Notes under the pieces: model-generated
Told to the model about the DNA's origin: nothing
What the model saw: the letters and a program-made list of their open reading frames with translations, nothing else
Databases searched by the model: none
Shown: positions 1 to 8,951 of the stretch, in pieces
How the letters are laid out: each line of letters starts with the position of its first letter
Position numbering within the stretch: position 1 is the first letter of the stretch
Made by a program: the position numbers and the translations under genes
DNA from: Natroniella sp046097105
Lineage (GTDB): Bacteria > Bacillota > Halanaerobiia > Halobacteroidales > Halobacteroidaceae
Length of the DNA: 64,000 nucleotides
NCBI RefSeq assembly: GCF_046097105.1
Contig: NZ_CP175562.1
Location: 248,001 to 312,000, forward strand
Direction: 5' to 3'

Positions 1-16
1 AGTTGCCTAGGCAACT
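1..16. other. 16-bp perfect palindrome
   Basis: AGTTGCCTAGGCAACT reads identically on both strands. It lies just upstream of the secA promoter. It could be an operator or the end of a hairpin whose other features lie outside the window. No T-tract follows, so it is not a clear terminator. Confidence 0.4.
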
Positions 17-27
17 AGCTTCTTTGT

Positions 28-56
28 TTGCCTATTGGGTGGTTAAGTGGTATAAT
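28..56 (+). promoter_or_regulatory. Sigma-A-type promoter upstream of secA
   Basis: TTGCCT (28-33), a 17-bp spacer and a perfect TATAAT (51-56). Transcription would start near 63, giving a leader of about 180 nt before secA that includes the palindromic repeat at 125-214. Confidence 0.6.
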
Positions 57-124
57 AGATAATGGACTCTAAAATTAAAATGGGTAAGTTATATCATTGA
101 ATTTTAAGATATATTATAACTAAT

Positions 125-214
125 AAGTTTAAGGTTGTGTCTAAGTTTAAGTAAGACCTAAGTTCTTATGTTTTTAATGGTTGACTTAGCCTTAACTTCA
201 GCCTTAAACTTAAG
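125..214. repeat. Palindromic intergenic repeat, copy A
   Basis: About 90 bp with arms beginning AGTTTAAGG and ending CCTTAAACT around a core containing CTTATGTTTTTAATGGTTGA. The same structure occurs at 7730-7822 (inverted), 13836-13910 and 22261-22350 (inverted). No coding capacity. It looks like a small non-autonomous palindromic element. Confidence 0.65.
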
Positions 215-246
215 TCATGTCAATAATAAATCGAGAGGGGTAAAAA

Positions 247-2826
247 ATGTTTGGTTTTCTAAAAAAGTTATTTGTTGATCCTAATGAGAAGAAACTTAAG
301 AAGTTGAAGCCATTGGTTGAAGAAATTAATCGTTTAGAAGGTGATATTGTTGATCTAACTGACCAACAATTACGGGCCAAGACTGATGAGTTTAAGTCTA
401 GATTGGAAGCTGGAGAGAGTTTAGATGATTTATTACCAGAAACTTTTGCTGTTGTTAGAGAAGCTGCGAAGCGGACTGTGGGAATGAGACATTATGATGT
501 TCAATTGATTGGAGGGATTGTCTTATTTCAAGGGAAGATTGCTGAGATGAAGACTGGAGAAGGTAAAACTTTAGCTGCTACTTTACCAGCATATCTCCAG
601 GGATTAACCGGTAAAGGGGTTCATATTGTTACAGTTAATGATTATTTAGCTGAACGTGATCAAGAGTGGATGGGCCAAATCTATGAATTCCTCGGGTTAG
701 AAGTAGGAGTTATCCTTCAAGATATGGATTATCAAGAGCGGAGGGAAGCTTATCAAGCTGATATTACTTATGGAACGAACAATCAGTTTGGATTCGATTA
801 TTTAAGAGGTAATATGGCAACTAATGAAGAGCAGTTGGTACAACGAGAGTTAAATTATGCTATCTTAGATGAGGTCGATAGTATCTTGATTGATGAGGCA
901 CGAACACCATTAATTATTTCAGGACCGTCTCAACAATCACCTAAACTATATTATAAATTTGCCAAGATTGCTCCTAGATTAGAGCAAGGCGAAGATAAAG
1001 ATTATGAAGTTGATGAGAAGGCAAAATCGATCAGTCTTAATGAATCAGGAATAGATAAGGTAGAGAAGATGTTAGGGATTGATAACTTATATGACAATCA
1101 ATATTTAGATCACTTACACCATTTAAATCAAGCTTTAAAAGCTTATGCCTTAATGAAACGGGATCAGGATTATTTAGTTAAGAATAATGAAGTGCATATT
1201 GTTGATCAATTTACTGGACGTTTGATGAGTGGACGTAGATTCAGTGATGGATTACACCAAGCTATTGAAGCTAAGGAAGGGGTCAAAATTCAGCGCGAGA
1301 GTCAGACTTTAGCAAGTATTACCTTCCAGAACTTCTTTAGAATGTATAATAAATTAGCAGGGATGACCGGTACCGCGGAGACGGAAGCGAGTGAATTTGA
1401 TGAGATTTATGATCTTGATGTAGTTGTAGTTCCGACTAATGAACCGGTAATTAGAGAAGATTTACCTGATGTGATCTATAAGACTGAAGAAGCAAAATTC
1501 AATGCTGTAGTTAAAGATATCAAGGAAAGATATAAGAAGGGCCAACCCGCCTTGGTTGGTACAGTTTCAATTGAAAATTCGGAGAAGTTGAGCAGAAAGT
1601 TGAAGCAGGCCCATGTACCCCATGAGGTCTTGAATGCTAAGCATCATGAACGGGAAGCAGAGATTATTAAACGGGCTGGTCAAAAAGGGGCAGTTACGAT
1701 TGCTACTAATATGGCCGGTCGAGGAACTGATATCGTCTTAGGAGAAGGGGTTGTAGATCTAGGGGGTTTACATGTAATCGGTACTGAACGCCATGAGAGT
1801 CGTAGAATTGACAATCAGTTACGTGGTCGTTCAGGTCGTCAGGGAGATCCTGGTTCTTCTCGTTTTTATGTCTCTTTAGAAGATGATTTGATGCGTTTGT
1901 TTGGTTCGGATAAGATTTCAGGGGTGATGAATACTCTAGGTTTAGAAGATGATCAACCGATTGAGCATAAATTAATCACAAGATCATTAGCCAATGCCCA
2001 AAAGAAGGTAGAGGATCGTAACTTTGAAATCAGAAAGAATATTTTGGAGTATGATGATGTTTTAAATGGTCAGCGGAAGGTTATCTATGAACAGCGCCGT
2101 AAGGTCTTGACCGGTCAAGAGTTTGAGGAGATCTTATTTGGTATGGCAGATAGATGGTTAGATGAAGTAGTAGAGATCTATGCTGATGAAGATTTGGCCT
2201 CTAGTGATTGGGATTTAGCTGGGTTAATCAATTATTTAGAAAATTTATCATTAGAGGTTGAACTGACTGAGGAAGATTTAGAAGGGTTAAGAGCTGAAGA
2301 GATTAAGGAAGATTTATTTATTCAGTTTAAGGATTCTTACCAAGCTAAACGAAAAGAGATAACTGCTGAAAAGATGAATAAACTAGCTAAATTAGTAATG
2401 TTAAAGGTGATTGATCAAAAATGGATGGATCACTTAAAAGCAATGGATGAATTACGCCAGGGAATTGGTCTGAGAGCTTATGGACAACGTGATCCATTAG
2501 TAGAGTATAAACTTGAAAGTTTTGAAATGTTTAAGCAGATGAATTCTTGGATTAGAGAGGATATTATCAAGTATATATTCACGATTGAAATTGTTAAGGA
2601 AGATTCTGAACAAAAAAGACCGCAACATTTAAATTATGAGCGAAGACCACTGATGACAGCTTATGATACTGCCAATCAGCCTCAGCAAGAGCAGCAAGCT
2701 CAAGCTGGTGGAAAAAAAGAAGAGATCAAACGACAACCAATCGTTAAGGAAGAGGAACCGGGACGTAATGATCCGTGTCCGTGTGGTAGTGGTAAGAAGT
2801 ATAAAAAATGCTGTATTGATAAATAA
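247..2826 (+). CDS. secA: Preprotein translocase ATPase SecA
   Basis: SecA is the ATP-driven motor that pushes unfolded preproteins through SecYEG at the cytoplasmic membrane. At 859 residues it is close to the usual length. Walker A MKTGEGKT is at about 101-108 and the DEVD box at 208-211. The second motor domain shows GRGTDI and QLRGRSGRQGDPG. The protein ends in a SEC-C zinc knuckle, CPCGSGKKYKKCC, which binds SecB or ribosomes in other species. The ATG follows GAGAGGGG. prfB follows after about 90 bp, an order common in Bacillota. Confidence 0.98.
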   Translation: MFGFLKKLFVDPNEKKLKKLKPLVEEINRLEGDIVDLTDQQLRAKTDEFKSRLEAGESLDDLLPETFAVVREAAKRTVGMRHYDVQLIGGIVLFQGKIAEMKTGEGKTLAATLPAYLQGLTGKGVHIVTVNDYLAERDQEWMGQIYEFLGLEVGVILQDMDYQERREAYQADITYGTNNQFGFDYLRGNMATNEEQLVQRELNYAILDEVDSILIDEARTPLIISGPSQQSPKLYYKFAKIAPRLEQGEDKDYEVDEKAKSISLNESGIDKVEKMLGIDNLYDNQYLDHLHHLNQALKAYALMKRDQDYLVKNNEVHIVDQFTGRLMSGRRFSDGLHQAIEAKEGVKIQRESQTLASITFQNFFRMYNKLAGMTGTAETEASEFDEIYDLDVVVVPTNEPVIREDLPDVIYKTEEAKFNAVVKDIKERYKKGQPALVGTVSIENSEKLSRKLKQAHVPHEVLNAKHHEREAEIIKRAGQKGAVTIATNMAGRGTDIVLGEGVVDLGGLHVIGTERHESRRIDNQLRGRSGRQGDPGSSRFYVSLEDDLMRLFGSDKISGVMNTLGLEDDQPIEHKLITRSLANAQKKVEDRNFEIRKNILEYDDVLNGQRKVIYEQRRKVLTGQEFEEILFGMADRWLDEVVEIYADEDLASSDWDLAGLINYLENLSLEVELTEEDLEGLRAEEIKEDLFIQFKDSYQAKRKEITAEKMNKLAKLVMLKVIDQKWMDHLKAMDELRQGIGLRAYGQRDPLVEYKLESFEMFKQMNSWIREDIIKYIFTIEIVKEDSEQKRPQHLNYERRPLMTAYDTANQPQQEQQAQAGGKKEEIKRQPIVKEEEPGRNDPCPCGSGKKYKKCCIDK

Positions 2827-2830
2827 ATTA

Positions 2831-2901
2831 GCCGTCAGCCGTTAGCCATCAGTCGTCAGCTAAAGAACAAAAGCTGATAGCTGAGGGCTGATAGCTGACA
2901 G
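2831..2901. repeat. Inverted repeat of CAGCTATCAGC type
   Basis: The secA-prfB gap is filled by an imperfect hairpin. The left arm is made of GTCAGC/CATCAG units, and the right arm repeats CTGATAGCTGA. The same sequence family recurs at 5608-5664, 5755-5790 and 35393-35525. No T-tract follows, so it is a repeat rather than a typical terminator. Confidence 0.5.
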
Positions 2902-2919
2902 CAAACATGGGGTGATTGA

Positions 2920-4015
2920 ATGCAAGAACAAGAGTTAAAGTCTAAGTTAGCAGAAATTGAAGATAAATTATTAGATCTGAGGGAGTCTCTTTGACTATGA
3001 TCAATTAGTAACTAAAAAAGAAGAGATAGATGAGCAGATGGCCCAACCTGATTTTTGGAATGATAGTGAAAAGGCTCAAAAGATTGCTAAACGAGGGAGT
3101 AATCTTAAAGGTAAGATTAAGAGCTTTGATCGGTTGGAGGAAGAGCATCAAGATCTCAGTCTGTTATTGGAGTTAGCTTTAGAGGAAGAGAACGAAGAGG
3201 TGATTGCTGATGTTGAAAGTAGAATTGGCCCACTTACTAAGGATTTAGAACAACTTGAGTTACAGACATTGTTATCAGGAAAGTATGATGATAATAATGC
3301 CTTATTAGCGATCAATCCAGGGGCAGGTGGGACAGAGTCTCAGGATTGGGCTCAGATGTTATTAAGAATGTATACTCGTTGGGCTGAACAACATGGTTAT
3401 CAAGTTAATACCTTAGAATTTATGGCAGGAGAGGAAGCTGGGATTAAGAGTGTGACCTTGCAGATTGTTGGCCCGTATGCTTATGGTTATCTCAAGTCAG
3501 AAAAAGGGGTTCATCGATTGGTCAGAATCTCTCCTTTTGATTCTTCAGGGCGAAGGCATACTTCTTTTGCTTCAGTCGATGTAATGCCTGAAGTTGATGA
3601 TGACATTGAGGTTGAAATTGATAAAAATGATCTGAGGATAGAGACTTATCGGGCCAGCGGTGCTGGAGGTCAGCATGTCAATACGACCGATTCTGCTGTC
3701 AGGATTACTCATCAGCCGACAGGGATTGTAGTTCAGTGTCAAAATGAACGCTCTCAGCATAAGAATCGCGAAGGTGCTTTGAAGATCTTAAAGGCCAAAT
3801 TATTCGATTATCTTCAGGAGAAGCAAGCAGAGAAGATAGATGAATTACGGGGTGAGCATAAGGAAATAGCTTGGGGTAGTCAGATTAGATCCTATGTATT
3901 CCATCCTTATCAGATGATTAAAGACCATCGAACCGATATGGAGAGTGGAAAGACTGAGCAAGTACTTGATGGTGATCTAGATTTATTTATTGAAGCCTAT
4001 CTAAAAGAAGAATAA
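2920..4015 (+). CDS. prfB: Peptide chain release factor 2 (programmed +1 frameshift)
   Basis: RF2 recognises UGA and UAA stop codons and triggers peptide release. The gene starts at ATG 2920, runs 24 codons to an in-frame TGA at 2992-2994, then continues in the +1 frame from GAC at 2993. The product is about 364 residues, normal for RF2. The catalytic GGQ is in GAGGQHVN, and a typical RF2 segment around SPFDSSGRRHTSFASV precedes it. An apparent start at ATG 3038 is internal: it would drop the N-terminal helical domain that is encoded upstream in two frames. Confidence 0.95.
2980..2995 (+). promoter_or_regulatory. prfB +1 frameshift signal
   Basis: AGGGAGTCTCTTTGAC contains a Shine-Dalgarno-like AGGGAG, then the slippery CTT followed by TGA C. 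This is the classic RF2 autoregulatory arrangement: when RF2 is scarce the ribosome slips +1 on CUU at the slow UGA. Confidence 0.92.
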
Positions 4016-4025
4016 CCTGTCAATG

Positions 4026-4053
4026 CCTCACATATATAGATTAATATGTGAGG
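4026..4053 (+). promoter_or_regulatory. Hairpin covering the ZIP transporter ribosome-binding site
   Basis: CCTCACATAT, an 8-nt loop, then ATATGTGAGG gives a perfect 10-bp stem. Its 3' arm contains the GAGG of the Shine-Dalgarno for the ATG at 4061. Folding would hide the ribosome-binding site. There is no T-tract. It lies immediately downstream of prfB, so it could also mark the operon boundary. Confidence 0.55.
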
Positions 4054-4060
4054 TGACTTG

Positions 4061-4783
4061 ATGGAACAGATCTTAATGACGACAGGTGTTGGGTTGCTAG
4101 CTGGAATGTTAGGTACTGGATTAGGTGGTGCTAGCATTATTTTATGGCGGAAACCTGATGATAAATCGGTTAGTTTGCTATTGGGATTAACAGGTGGGAT
4201 GATGTTATCGATTGTAGTGGTTGATTTAATCCCAGCATCGATTGAATATGGTAGTTTTGTAGCTGCTGTGATAGGAGTTTTTTTTGGGTTAGTAGCTTTG
4301 GATCTAACGGCTTATTATTTTAAGTTAGAAAAGATCGAAGATTGGTATGTTCAAACAGGAATTTTACTTGGGATTGGGATTAGTCTGCATAATTTTCCAG
4401 AGGGCTTGGCTATTGGAGCTGGTTATCTGGTTACGACAGATTTAGGGTTTGGTTTGGCTGTACTTATGGCTCTCCATAATTTCCCAGAAGGGCTATCGAT
4501 GGCTACTGCTTTAAAGGCAGGTGGCTGGAGTGCAGGCAAAATTTTATTAGCTACTATTTTACCTGGGGTTCCAATGGGACTGGGGGCTTTAGCCGGTTCA
4601 TTACTTGGTTATATATCTCCACTTGTACTAGCGATTACATTAGGTTTTGCTGGAGGGGCTATGTTATATATTACTACTTTTGAGTTAATTCCTAGTGCTT
4701 ATAACTTTCGTCATAGAGTTCAAGCTACTACTGGTGTCATCTTAGGCTTAGTAGCTGGAGTTTTAATCACAATCTTAGTTTAG
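4061..4783 (+). CDS. ZIP family divalent metal transporter
   Basis: Probable zinc or other divalent-metal importer of the ZIP family, an integral membrane protein with about eight helices. Two HNFPEG motifs are seen (ISLHNFPEGLAIG and MALHNFPEGLSMA), which supply the metal-binding His and Glu residues in the paired central helices. About 240 residues, typical of bacterial ZIPs. The ATG at 4061 is preferred over a TTG three bases earlier because AGGTGA at 4051-4056 is better spaced for it. Its ribosome-binding site lies in a hairpin (4026-4053). It is followed closely by a DUF2993 gene. Confidence 0.92.
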   Translation: MEQILMTTGVGLLAGMLGTGLGGASIILWRKPDDKSVSLLLGLTGGMMLSIVVVDLIPASIEYGSFVAAVIGVFFGLVALDLTAYYFKLEKIEDWYVQTGILLGIGISLHNFPEGLAIGAGYLVTTDLGFGLAVLMALHNFPEGLSMATALKAGGWSAGKILLATILPGVPMGLGALAGSLLGYISPLVLAITLGFAGGAMLYITTFELIPSAYNFRHRVQATTGVILGLVAGVLITILV

Positions 4784-4794
4784 GAGTGAAAAAG

Positions 4795-5493
4795 GTGTTG
4801 AAAAAGTTAATCAAACCAGCAATTATACTGTTGTTATTACTGTTAGTAGCTAGCCAATTTATCTTACCACGAATTTTTTCTACTAGATTAGAAACTAGTT
4901 TAAGCCAAGAATTAGATGATTATGAAGAATTAAAGGTCAGAATCAACTCTTTTCCAGCTATTAAGTTATTGACAGGTCGGGTTGATCAGTTAGAAATTAA
5001 AGCCAATAATTTAGTCAGTGAACAGCTTACTTTAGAACGGCTAGAGGCCAGTTATAGTGATTTAAAATTGGTCAAGGACGCATCTGAGCAGTGGCAGGTC
5101 AGACAAGGTGAGAATACTGAACTTGAAGTTGAACTGACCGATAAGGATTTAAATCATTATTTAGCTACTAGATCAGAATTGGATATCTTAGACTCTTTTC
5201 GAATTGATTTAACATCTGATCAGATGGTGATGGTAGGTAATTTAAGGTTCTTTAATACCGATTTAAGTCTGCAGTTAACTGGAGGGTTCAGTATTTATGA
5301 TCATCAGACTTTAATATTCAATTCAGATAAGTTAGCAGTTGATCAGATTGTAATTTCAACCAGTGTAATTGAACAGTTGAAGGATGAATTAAGTTTTAAG
5401 ATCAGTTTGGCTGATTTTCCTCTTCCTCTAGAACTTACTGAGGTTAATATTGAGGAAGGTAGTTTGCAGTTATTGGGTGGTACAAGAGAATAA
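4795..5493 (+). CDS. DUF2993 (LmeA-like) membrane-anchored protein
   Basis: About 232 residues with one N-terminal transmembrane helix (roughly residues 6-26) and an extracytoplasmic beta-rich domain. The pattern (RLETSLSQEL, INSFPAIKLLTGRVDQLEI) fits DUF2993. The best-known member of this family, mycobacterial LmeA, binds phospholipid and acts in lipoglycan maturation. The exact role here is unknown. GTG 4795 is taken as the start because GGAG at 4783-4786 is 8 nt away; an in-frame GTG at 4786 overlaps that site. A terminator follows, so ZIP and this gene probably form one short operon. Confidence 0.8.
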   Translation: MLKKLIKPAIILLLLLLVASQFILPRIFSTRLETSLSQELDDYEELKVRINSFPAIKLLTGRVDQLEIKANNLVSEQLTLERLEASYSDLKLVKDASEQWQVRQGENTELEVELTDKDLNHYLATRSELDILDSFRIDLTSDQMVMVGNLRFFNTDLSLQLTGGFSIYDHQTLIFNSDKLAVDQIVISTSVIEQLKDELSFKISLADFPLPLELTEVNIEEGSLQLLGGTRE

Positions 5494-5502
5494 TTAATCA
5501 TT

Positions 5503-5539
5503 AAGATCCCTATCTTAAATAAAGAGAGGGGTCTTTTTT
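5503..5539 (+). terminator. Rho-independent terminator
   Basis: AAGATCCCTATCTT pairs with AAGAGAGGGGTCTT (one G-U pair), followed by TTTTTT. It ends the ZIP-DUF2993 transcript. Confidence 0.85.
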
Positions 5540-5540
5540 G

Positions 5541-5823
5541 TTGTGGTACTTTTGTGCCACATAGCGAACGGTTTTTGTTACGGAGAGTTCTTGGAATTTT
5601 GGAACTCGTAGGGTCAGCGGTCAGCCATCAGCTATCAGCCATCAGCTATCAGCTATCAGCTAAAAAGAAAACCATAAAATCAAATTCAAAACAAGCTTTA
5701 AGCTTTTGGTTTCAAGGGGTTAAGTGATTTTAGATTTTGGTTTTAAAGGTTTTGAACTGGCTGACGACTGAAGGCTCATAGCTGATAGCTCAGTGGCACT
5801 CAAAGTGCCACTTAATATCAATT
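5541..5823. repeat. Intergenic element with GTGGCAC ends (X1)
   Basis: The 357-base gap between genes is occupied by a composite element. It begins with GTGGTACTTTTGTGCCAC (5543-5560) and ends with a GTGGCACT/AGTGCCAC hairpin (5793-5811) followed by TTAATATCAATTA. Inside are CATCAGCTATCAGC iterations (5615-5660) and a 22-nt block at 5745-5766 that is identical to 35492-35513. No open frame of note. The ends resemble those of the 385-bp elements at 38398 and 44216, suggesting related non-autonomous elements. Confidence 0.55.
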
Positions 5824-5850
5824 ACAAGTAATATAACGGAGTTGACCAAA

Positions 5851-7665
5851 ATGAAGAAACTACTAACTATAACCTTAATAGCAATCTTAGTTTTAACAGG
5901 TCTTTTAGTATCTAAACGTCATCGAGTGGAAAGTCAGAATAGAACTGTGGAATTGGTGATGGATTATAGTTTGTTACGGGAGTTTAAGCAGGATGAATTA
6001 TTACCGCAGTTAAAAGAGATGGGTTTGACTACAATCGCTTTAGAGATGGATAATTTAGAGCAGTTGGCTACCGATGGTGAGTTGAGTTATTATCAAGGCC
6101 ATCAGGTCAGTGGTTTGTCTGGACAATTAGCTGAGATTCCAAAACTTAGCTCTGGTGAATTATATCTTACCAGTGATAATCAGCAGTTATTAGATAAGCT
6201 AGAAGAAATCTTAGTTAATAGGGTAATTGTAGAGTGGACTGAAGAGCAAGGGTTGAAGGTTACTGATTATGAAGAAGAATTATTAGAATTCCCACTCTAT
6301 TTTTCTGAGCAGAAGGTAGAGTTATTATCTGATTTAGGGCTACAGATTATTCCCCGAATTCCAACAGAGATTGAGCCACAGGAGTTGGATAATCTATTGG
6401 CTGGGATAGAGGGTAGTCAGCAAGTTATCTTCAGTGGAGAGGAGGTTGTAGGTTATCCTGACAGGCTTAAGCTAACTGCTCAACAGTTAAGAGCGAGAGG
6501 GATTAAGCTCGGGATGATTGAGCCCTTTATTGCACAGCAGAGTGGAAGTGGAGAGTTGGCCCAGCTACTGAATCTAGAAGCAATACGGGTGCATAGTTTG
6601 GATCAGGCAGAGTTAGATTTTTTAGGGATTGAGCGGACGTTGGCCCGTTATTTACGGGCAGTTAGGGAGAGAAATGTAAGAACTTTATACTTAAAGCCAT
6701 TTACTGAGTCGGATGATACATTAAAATTTATAGAAGAGTTAGCTAAGAGGTTAGAAGCAGAGAATTATATCTTAGCAGAGGCAACTCCATTTGCTGATTT
6801 AGATGAACAGCTAGAGCTAAGGTTAGTATTAGCAATTTTAATAGTACTAGCAAATAGTTTGCTATTTAAACTGGTAGGTGTTAGTTGGGTTTATACTTTA
6901 GTGGGTGGAGTCGTTTTATTAGTAATTGGTCATTTAGTGGGAGTTGATCGTAGTTTGGAGCTGTTGGCTTTAGTAATTGCTATCAGTCTGCCTTGTTATA
7001 TCTTTATTTATTTGATTAATAAGATTAATAATTCTTTGAGGCGGGGTCAAGTACTTAAGTTGTTTTTGCAGGTCAGTTTGAGCAGTATTGTGGGTGGATT
7101 GATTATTAGTGCTTTATTAGCAGATGGACGATATTTACTGCAGATTAGGCAGTTTAGAGGAGTTAAATTGGCTTTCATGCTACCGCTTGTAATCAGTTTT
7201 ATTTATGGGTTGTTTGTTAATTATGGTGATTTGAGTCTGGTTAAAAAGAAGTTAGCAGAGCTTTTAGAACAACCTGTCTTGTGGAAAGAGGTGTTGATAT
7301 TACTTTTGATCTCTTTAGCTGGGTTGATCTATTTAGGACGGACTGGTAATAATCCAGTGATTCCAGTCAGTGCTACTGAGGTATTGGTTAGAGAGAATTT
7401 GGAGAGAATATTGACTGTTAGACCACGTTTTAAATCTTTTTTGATTGGACATCCTGTTTTAGTGTTAGGAATCAGCTTGGCAGCTCAGGCCAAGAGGTAT
7501 AGCTGGTTATTAGTGGTTGGATTGATCGGTCAGATCAATATTTTGAATACTTTTTCTCATCTGCATACTCCGTTGCTGATTTCATTGATTAGGGTTAGTC
7601 AGGGGATAGTATTAGGAGGGTTAATTGGGATAGTTATTGAATATTTAATATTTAATAATGAATAA
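5851..7665 (+). CDS. DUF5693 family membrane protein
   Basis: About 604 residues. One N-terminal helix (about residues 5-20) is followed by a roughly 300-residue extracytoplasmic region, then a C-terminal half with many hydrophobic helices. The pattern matches DUF5693. I know of no firm function for the family. Members often sit beside csaB in Bacillota, and csaB follows here after about 190 bp, so a role in making or exporting a cell-wall polysaccharide is a reasonable guess. ATG 5851 has ACGGAG 9 nt upstream and is preferred to TTG 5842. Confidence 0.8.
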   Translation: MKKLLTITLIAILVLTGLLVSKRHRVESQNRTVELVMDYSLLREFKQDELLPQLKEMGLTTIALEMDNLEQLATDGELSYYQGHQVSGLSGQLAEIPKLSSGELYLTSDNQQLLDKLEEILVNRVIVEWTEEQGLKVTDYEEELLEFPLYFSEQKVELLSDLGLQIIPRIPTEIEPQELDNLLAGIEGSQQVIFSGEEVVGYPDRLKLTAQQLRARGIKLGMIEPFIAQQSGSGELAQLLNLEAIRVHSLDQAELDFLGIERTLARYLRAVRERNVRTLYLKPFTESDDTLKFIEELAKRLEAENYILAEATPFADLDEQLELRLVLAILIVLANSLLFKLVGVSWVYTLVGGVVLLVIGHLVGVDRSLELLALVIAISLPCYIFIYLINKINNSLRRGQVLKLFLQVSLSSIVGGLIISALLADGRYLLQIRQFRGVKLAFMLPLVISFIYGLFVNYGDLSLVKKKLAELLEQPVLWKEVLILLLISLAGLIYLGRTGNNPVIPVSATEVLVRENLERILTVRPRFKSFLIGHPVLVLGISLAAQAKRYSWLLVVGLIGQINILNTFSHLHTPLLISLIRVSQGIVLGGLIGIVIEYLIFNNE

Positions 7666-7729
7666 TGAAGATCAAAAGCTTAAGTTACGAATTAGCACTG
7701 ATAAAAAATTAAAGCTATATTACAAAACA

Positions 7730-7822
7730 GCTTAAGTTTAAGGTTGAGGTTAAGTCTAAGACAATCGTTAAAAACATAAGGGTTTTTAGCTCTTACTTAA
7801 ACTTAGACTTGGACTTAAGCTA
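7730..7822. repeat. Palindromic intergenic repeat, copy B (inverted)
   Basis: Arms AGCTTAAGTTTAAGG and CTTGGACTTAAGCT surround a core that is the reverse complement of the core of copy A (GTTAAAAACATAAG). Flanks are TATTACAA on the left and TATATCAAT on the right, similar to the flanks of the 385-bp elements. Confidence 0.65.
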
Positions 7823-7853
7823 AGCTATATATCAATTTAAGCGAGGTGAAATA

Positions 7854-8951
7854 ATGAAGCGAATTATCTTATCTGGTTATTATGGTTTTAACAATGCAGG
7901 CGATGAAGCAATCTTAGCAGCTTTAATTGTAGGGCTGAAAGAAGTCTTTGGAGAAGTAGAGATTGTTGTATTATCTGCTAACCCTAGTTGGACAAGAGAT
8001 CTTCATGGAGTCGAAGCTATTAGTCGAACCAACTTAGCTGAAGTGATTAAGCAGTTAAAAAGGGCCAACCTACTGATCAGTGGTGGGGGTAGCCTGTTAC
8101 AAGATGTGACTGGAATGAAGACGATCCCTTATTATTTAGCAGTTATGGTTTTGGCTAAATTGCTAAAAGTACCTGTTTTCTTCTGTGCTCAGGGGGTTGG
8201 CCCAATCAACTCTACTTTTAATCGAAAATTGGTCAGAGCAGTACTTAATCGAGTTGAGTTAATTACTGTTCGTGATCAAAAGTCTAAGAGCTTATTACAG
8301 GAGTTAGGGATTGAGAAATCGATTTATGTGACTGCTGATCCAGTTTTTATGTTACAGCCAGCAAATCAAGAGAGGGTTGAGGCTATTTTAGCAGAAGAAG
8401 GGATAGATTTAGCTCAGCAGACGGTTGGAATTTCGATTCGACCTTGGGGTGACAATAGTTATTTGAATCGATTAGCTGTCGTGTTAGAGCGATTTGCAGA
8501 AGAGCTTGAGGGCCAACTGTTGTTAATACCCTTACATTATCCTGTTGATCTGGAAGTTAGTCGAAAATTAAAGCACCTTATGAAAGGGGAGGTTGCAATG
8601 ATTAATGGAGATTATTCGCCACAAGAGGTGTTGGGCTTAGTTGGTCAGGTTGATTTGTTACTTGGGGTACGTTTACATTCTTTAATCTTTGCTACATTGA
8701 ATAAGATTCCATTGCTTGGAATTGCTTACGATCCTAAGATTGATAGTTTTTTAGCTAGTCTAGAGTTATCCCCTGTGGGTCAGATAGATAATTTACAAGT
8801 AGAACAGCTTAGTCAAGAAATAATTATCAAATGGGCTAAAAAAGGACTGATTAAGAGGAAAATAAATAAAAAAGTTGATCAATTAGCAGGATTAGCTAGG
8901 TATAATCTAGAATTAGCTTTAATGTTGTTTGGTGGTCAGGATGCAAAATAA
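7854..8951 (+). CDS. csaB: Polysaccharide pyruvyl transferase CsaB
   Basis: CsaB adds ketal-linked pyruvate to secondary cell-wall polymers, creating the anchor for S-layer-homology proteins. 365 residues with typical motifs: GYYGFNNAGDEAIL at the N-terminus, GGGSLLQDVTG, FFCAQGVGPI and a C-terminal GVRLHSLIFA. No signal peptide, so it acts in the cytoplasm on lipid-linked precursor. ATG follows GCGAGGTGA. It overlaps the next gene by 11 bp, indicating translational coupling with a TagA-type transferase. Confidence 0.92.
   Translation: MKRIILSGYYGFNNAGDEAILAALIVGLKEVFGEVEIVVLSANPSWTRDLHGVEAISRTNLAEVIKQLKRANLLISGGGSLLQDVTGMKTIPYYLAVMVLAKLLKVPVFFCAQGVGPINSTFNRKLVRAVLNRVELITVRDQKSKSLLQELGIEKSIYVTADPVFMLQPANQERVEAILAEEGIDLAQQTVGISIRPWGDNSYLNRLAVVLERFAEELEGQLLLIPLHYPVDLEVSRKLKHLMKGEVAMINGDYSPQEVLGLVGQVDLLLGVRLHSLIFATLNKIPLLGIAYDPKIDSFLASLELSPVGQIDNLQVEQLSQEIIIKWAKKGLIKRKINKKVDQLAGLARYNLELALMLFGGQDAK

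Noticed and set aside
3038..4015. prfB starting at ATG 3038
   Set aside because: Upstream codons in two frames joined at CTT TGA C encode the expected RF2 N-terminus; 3038 is an internal Met.
5613..5664. Short direct repeats CATCAGCTATCAGC looking like a CRISPR array
   Set aside because: The units are 7-14 bp, contiguous and without spacers of constant length. They belong to the dispersed repeat family.
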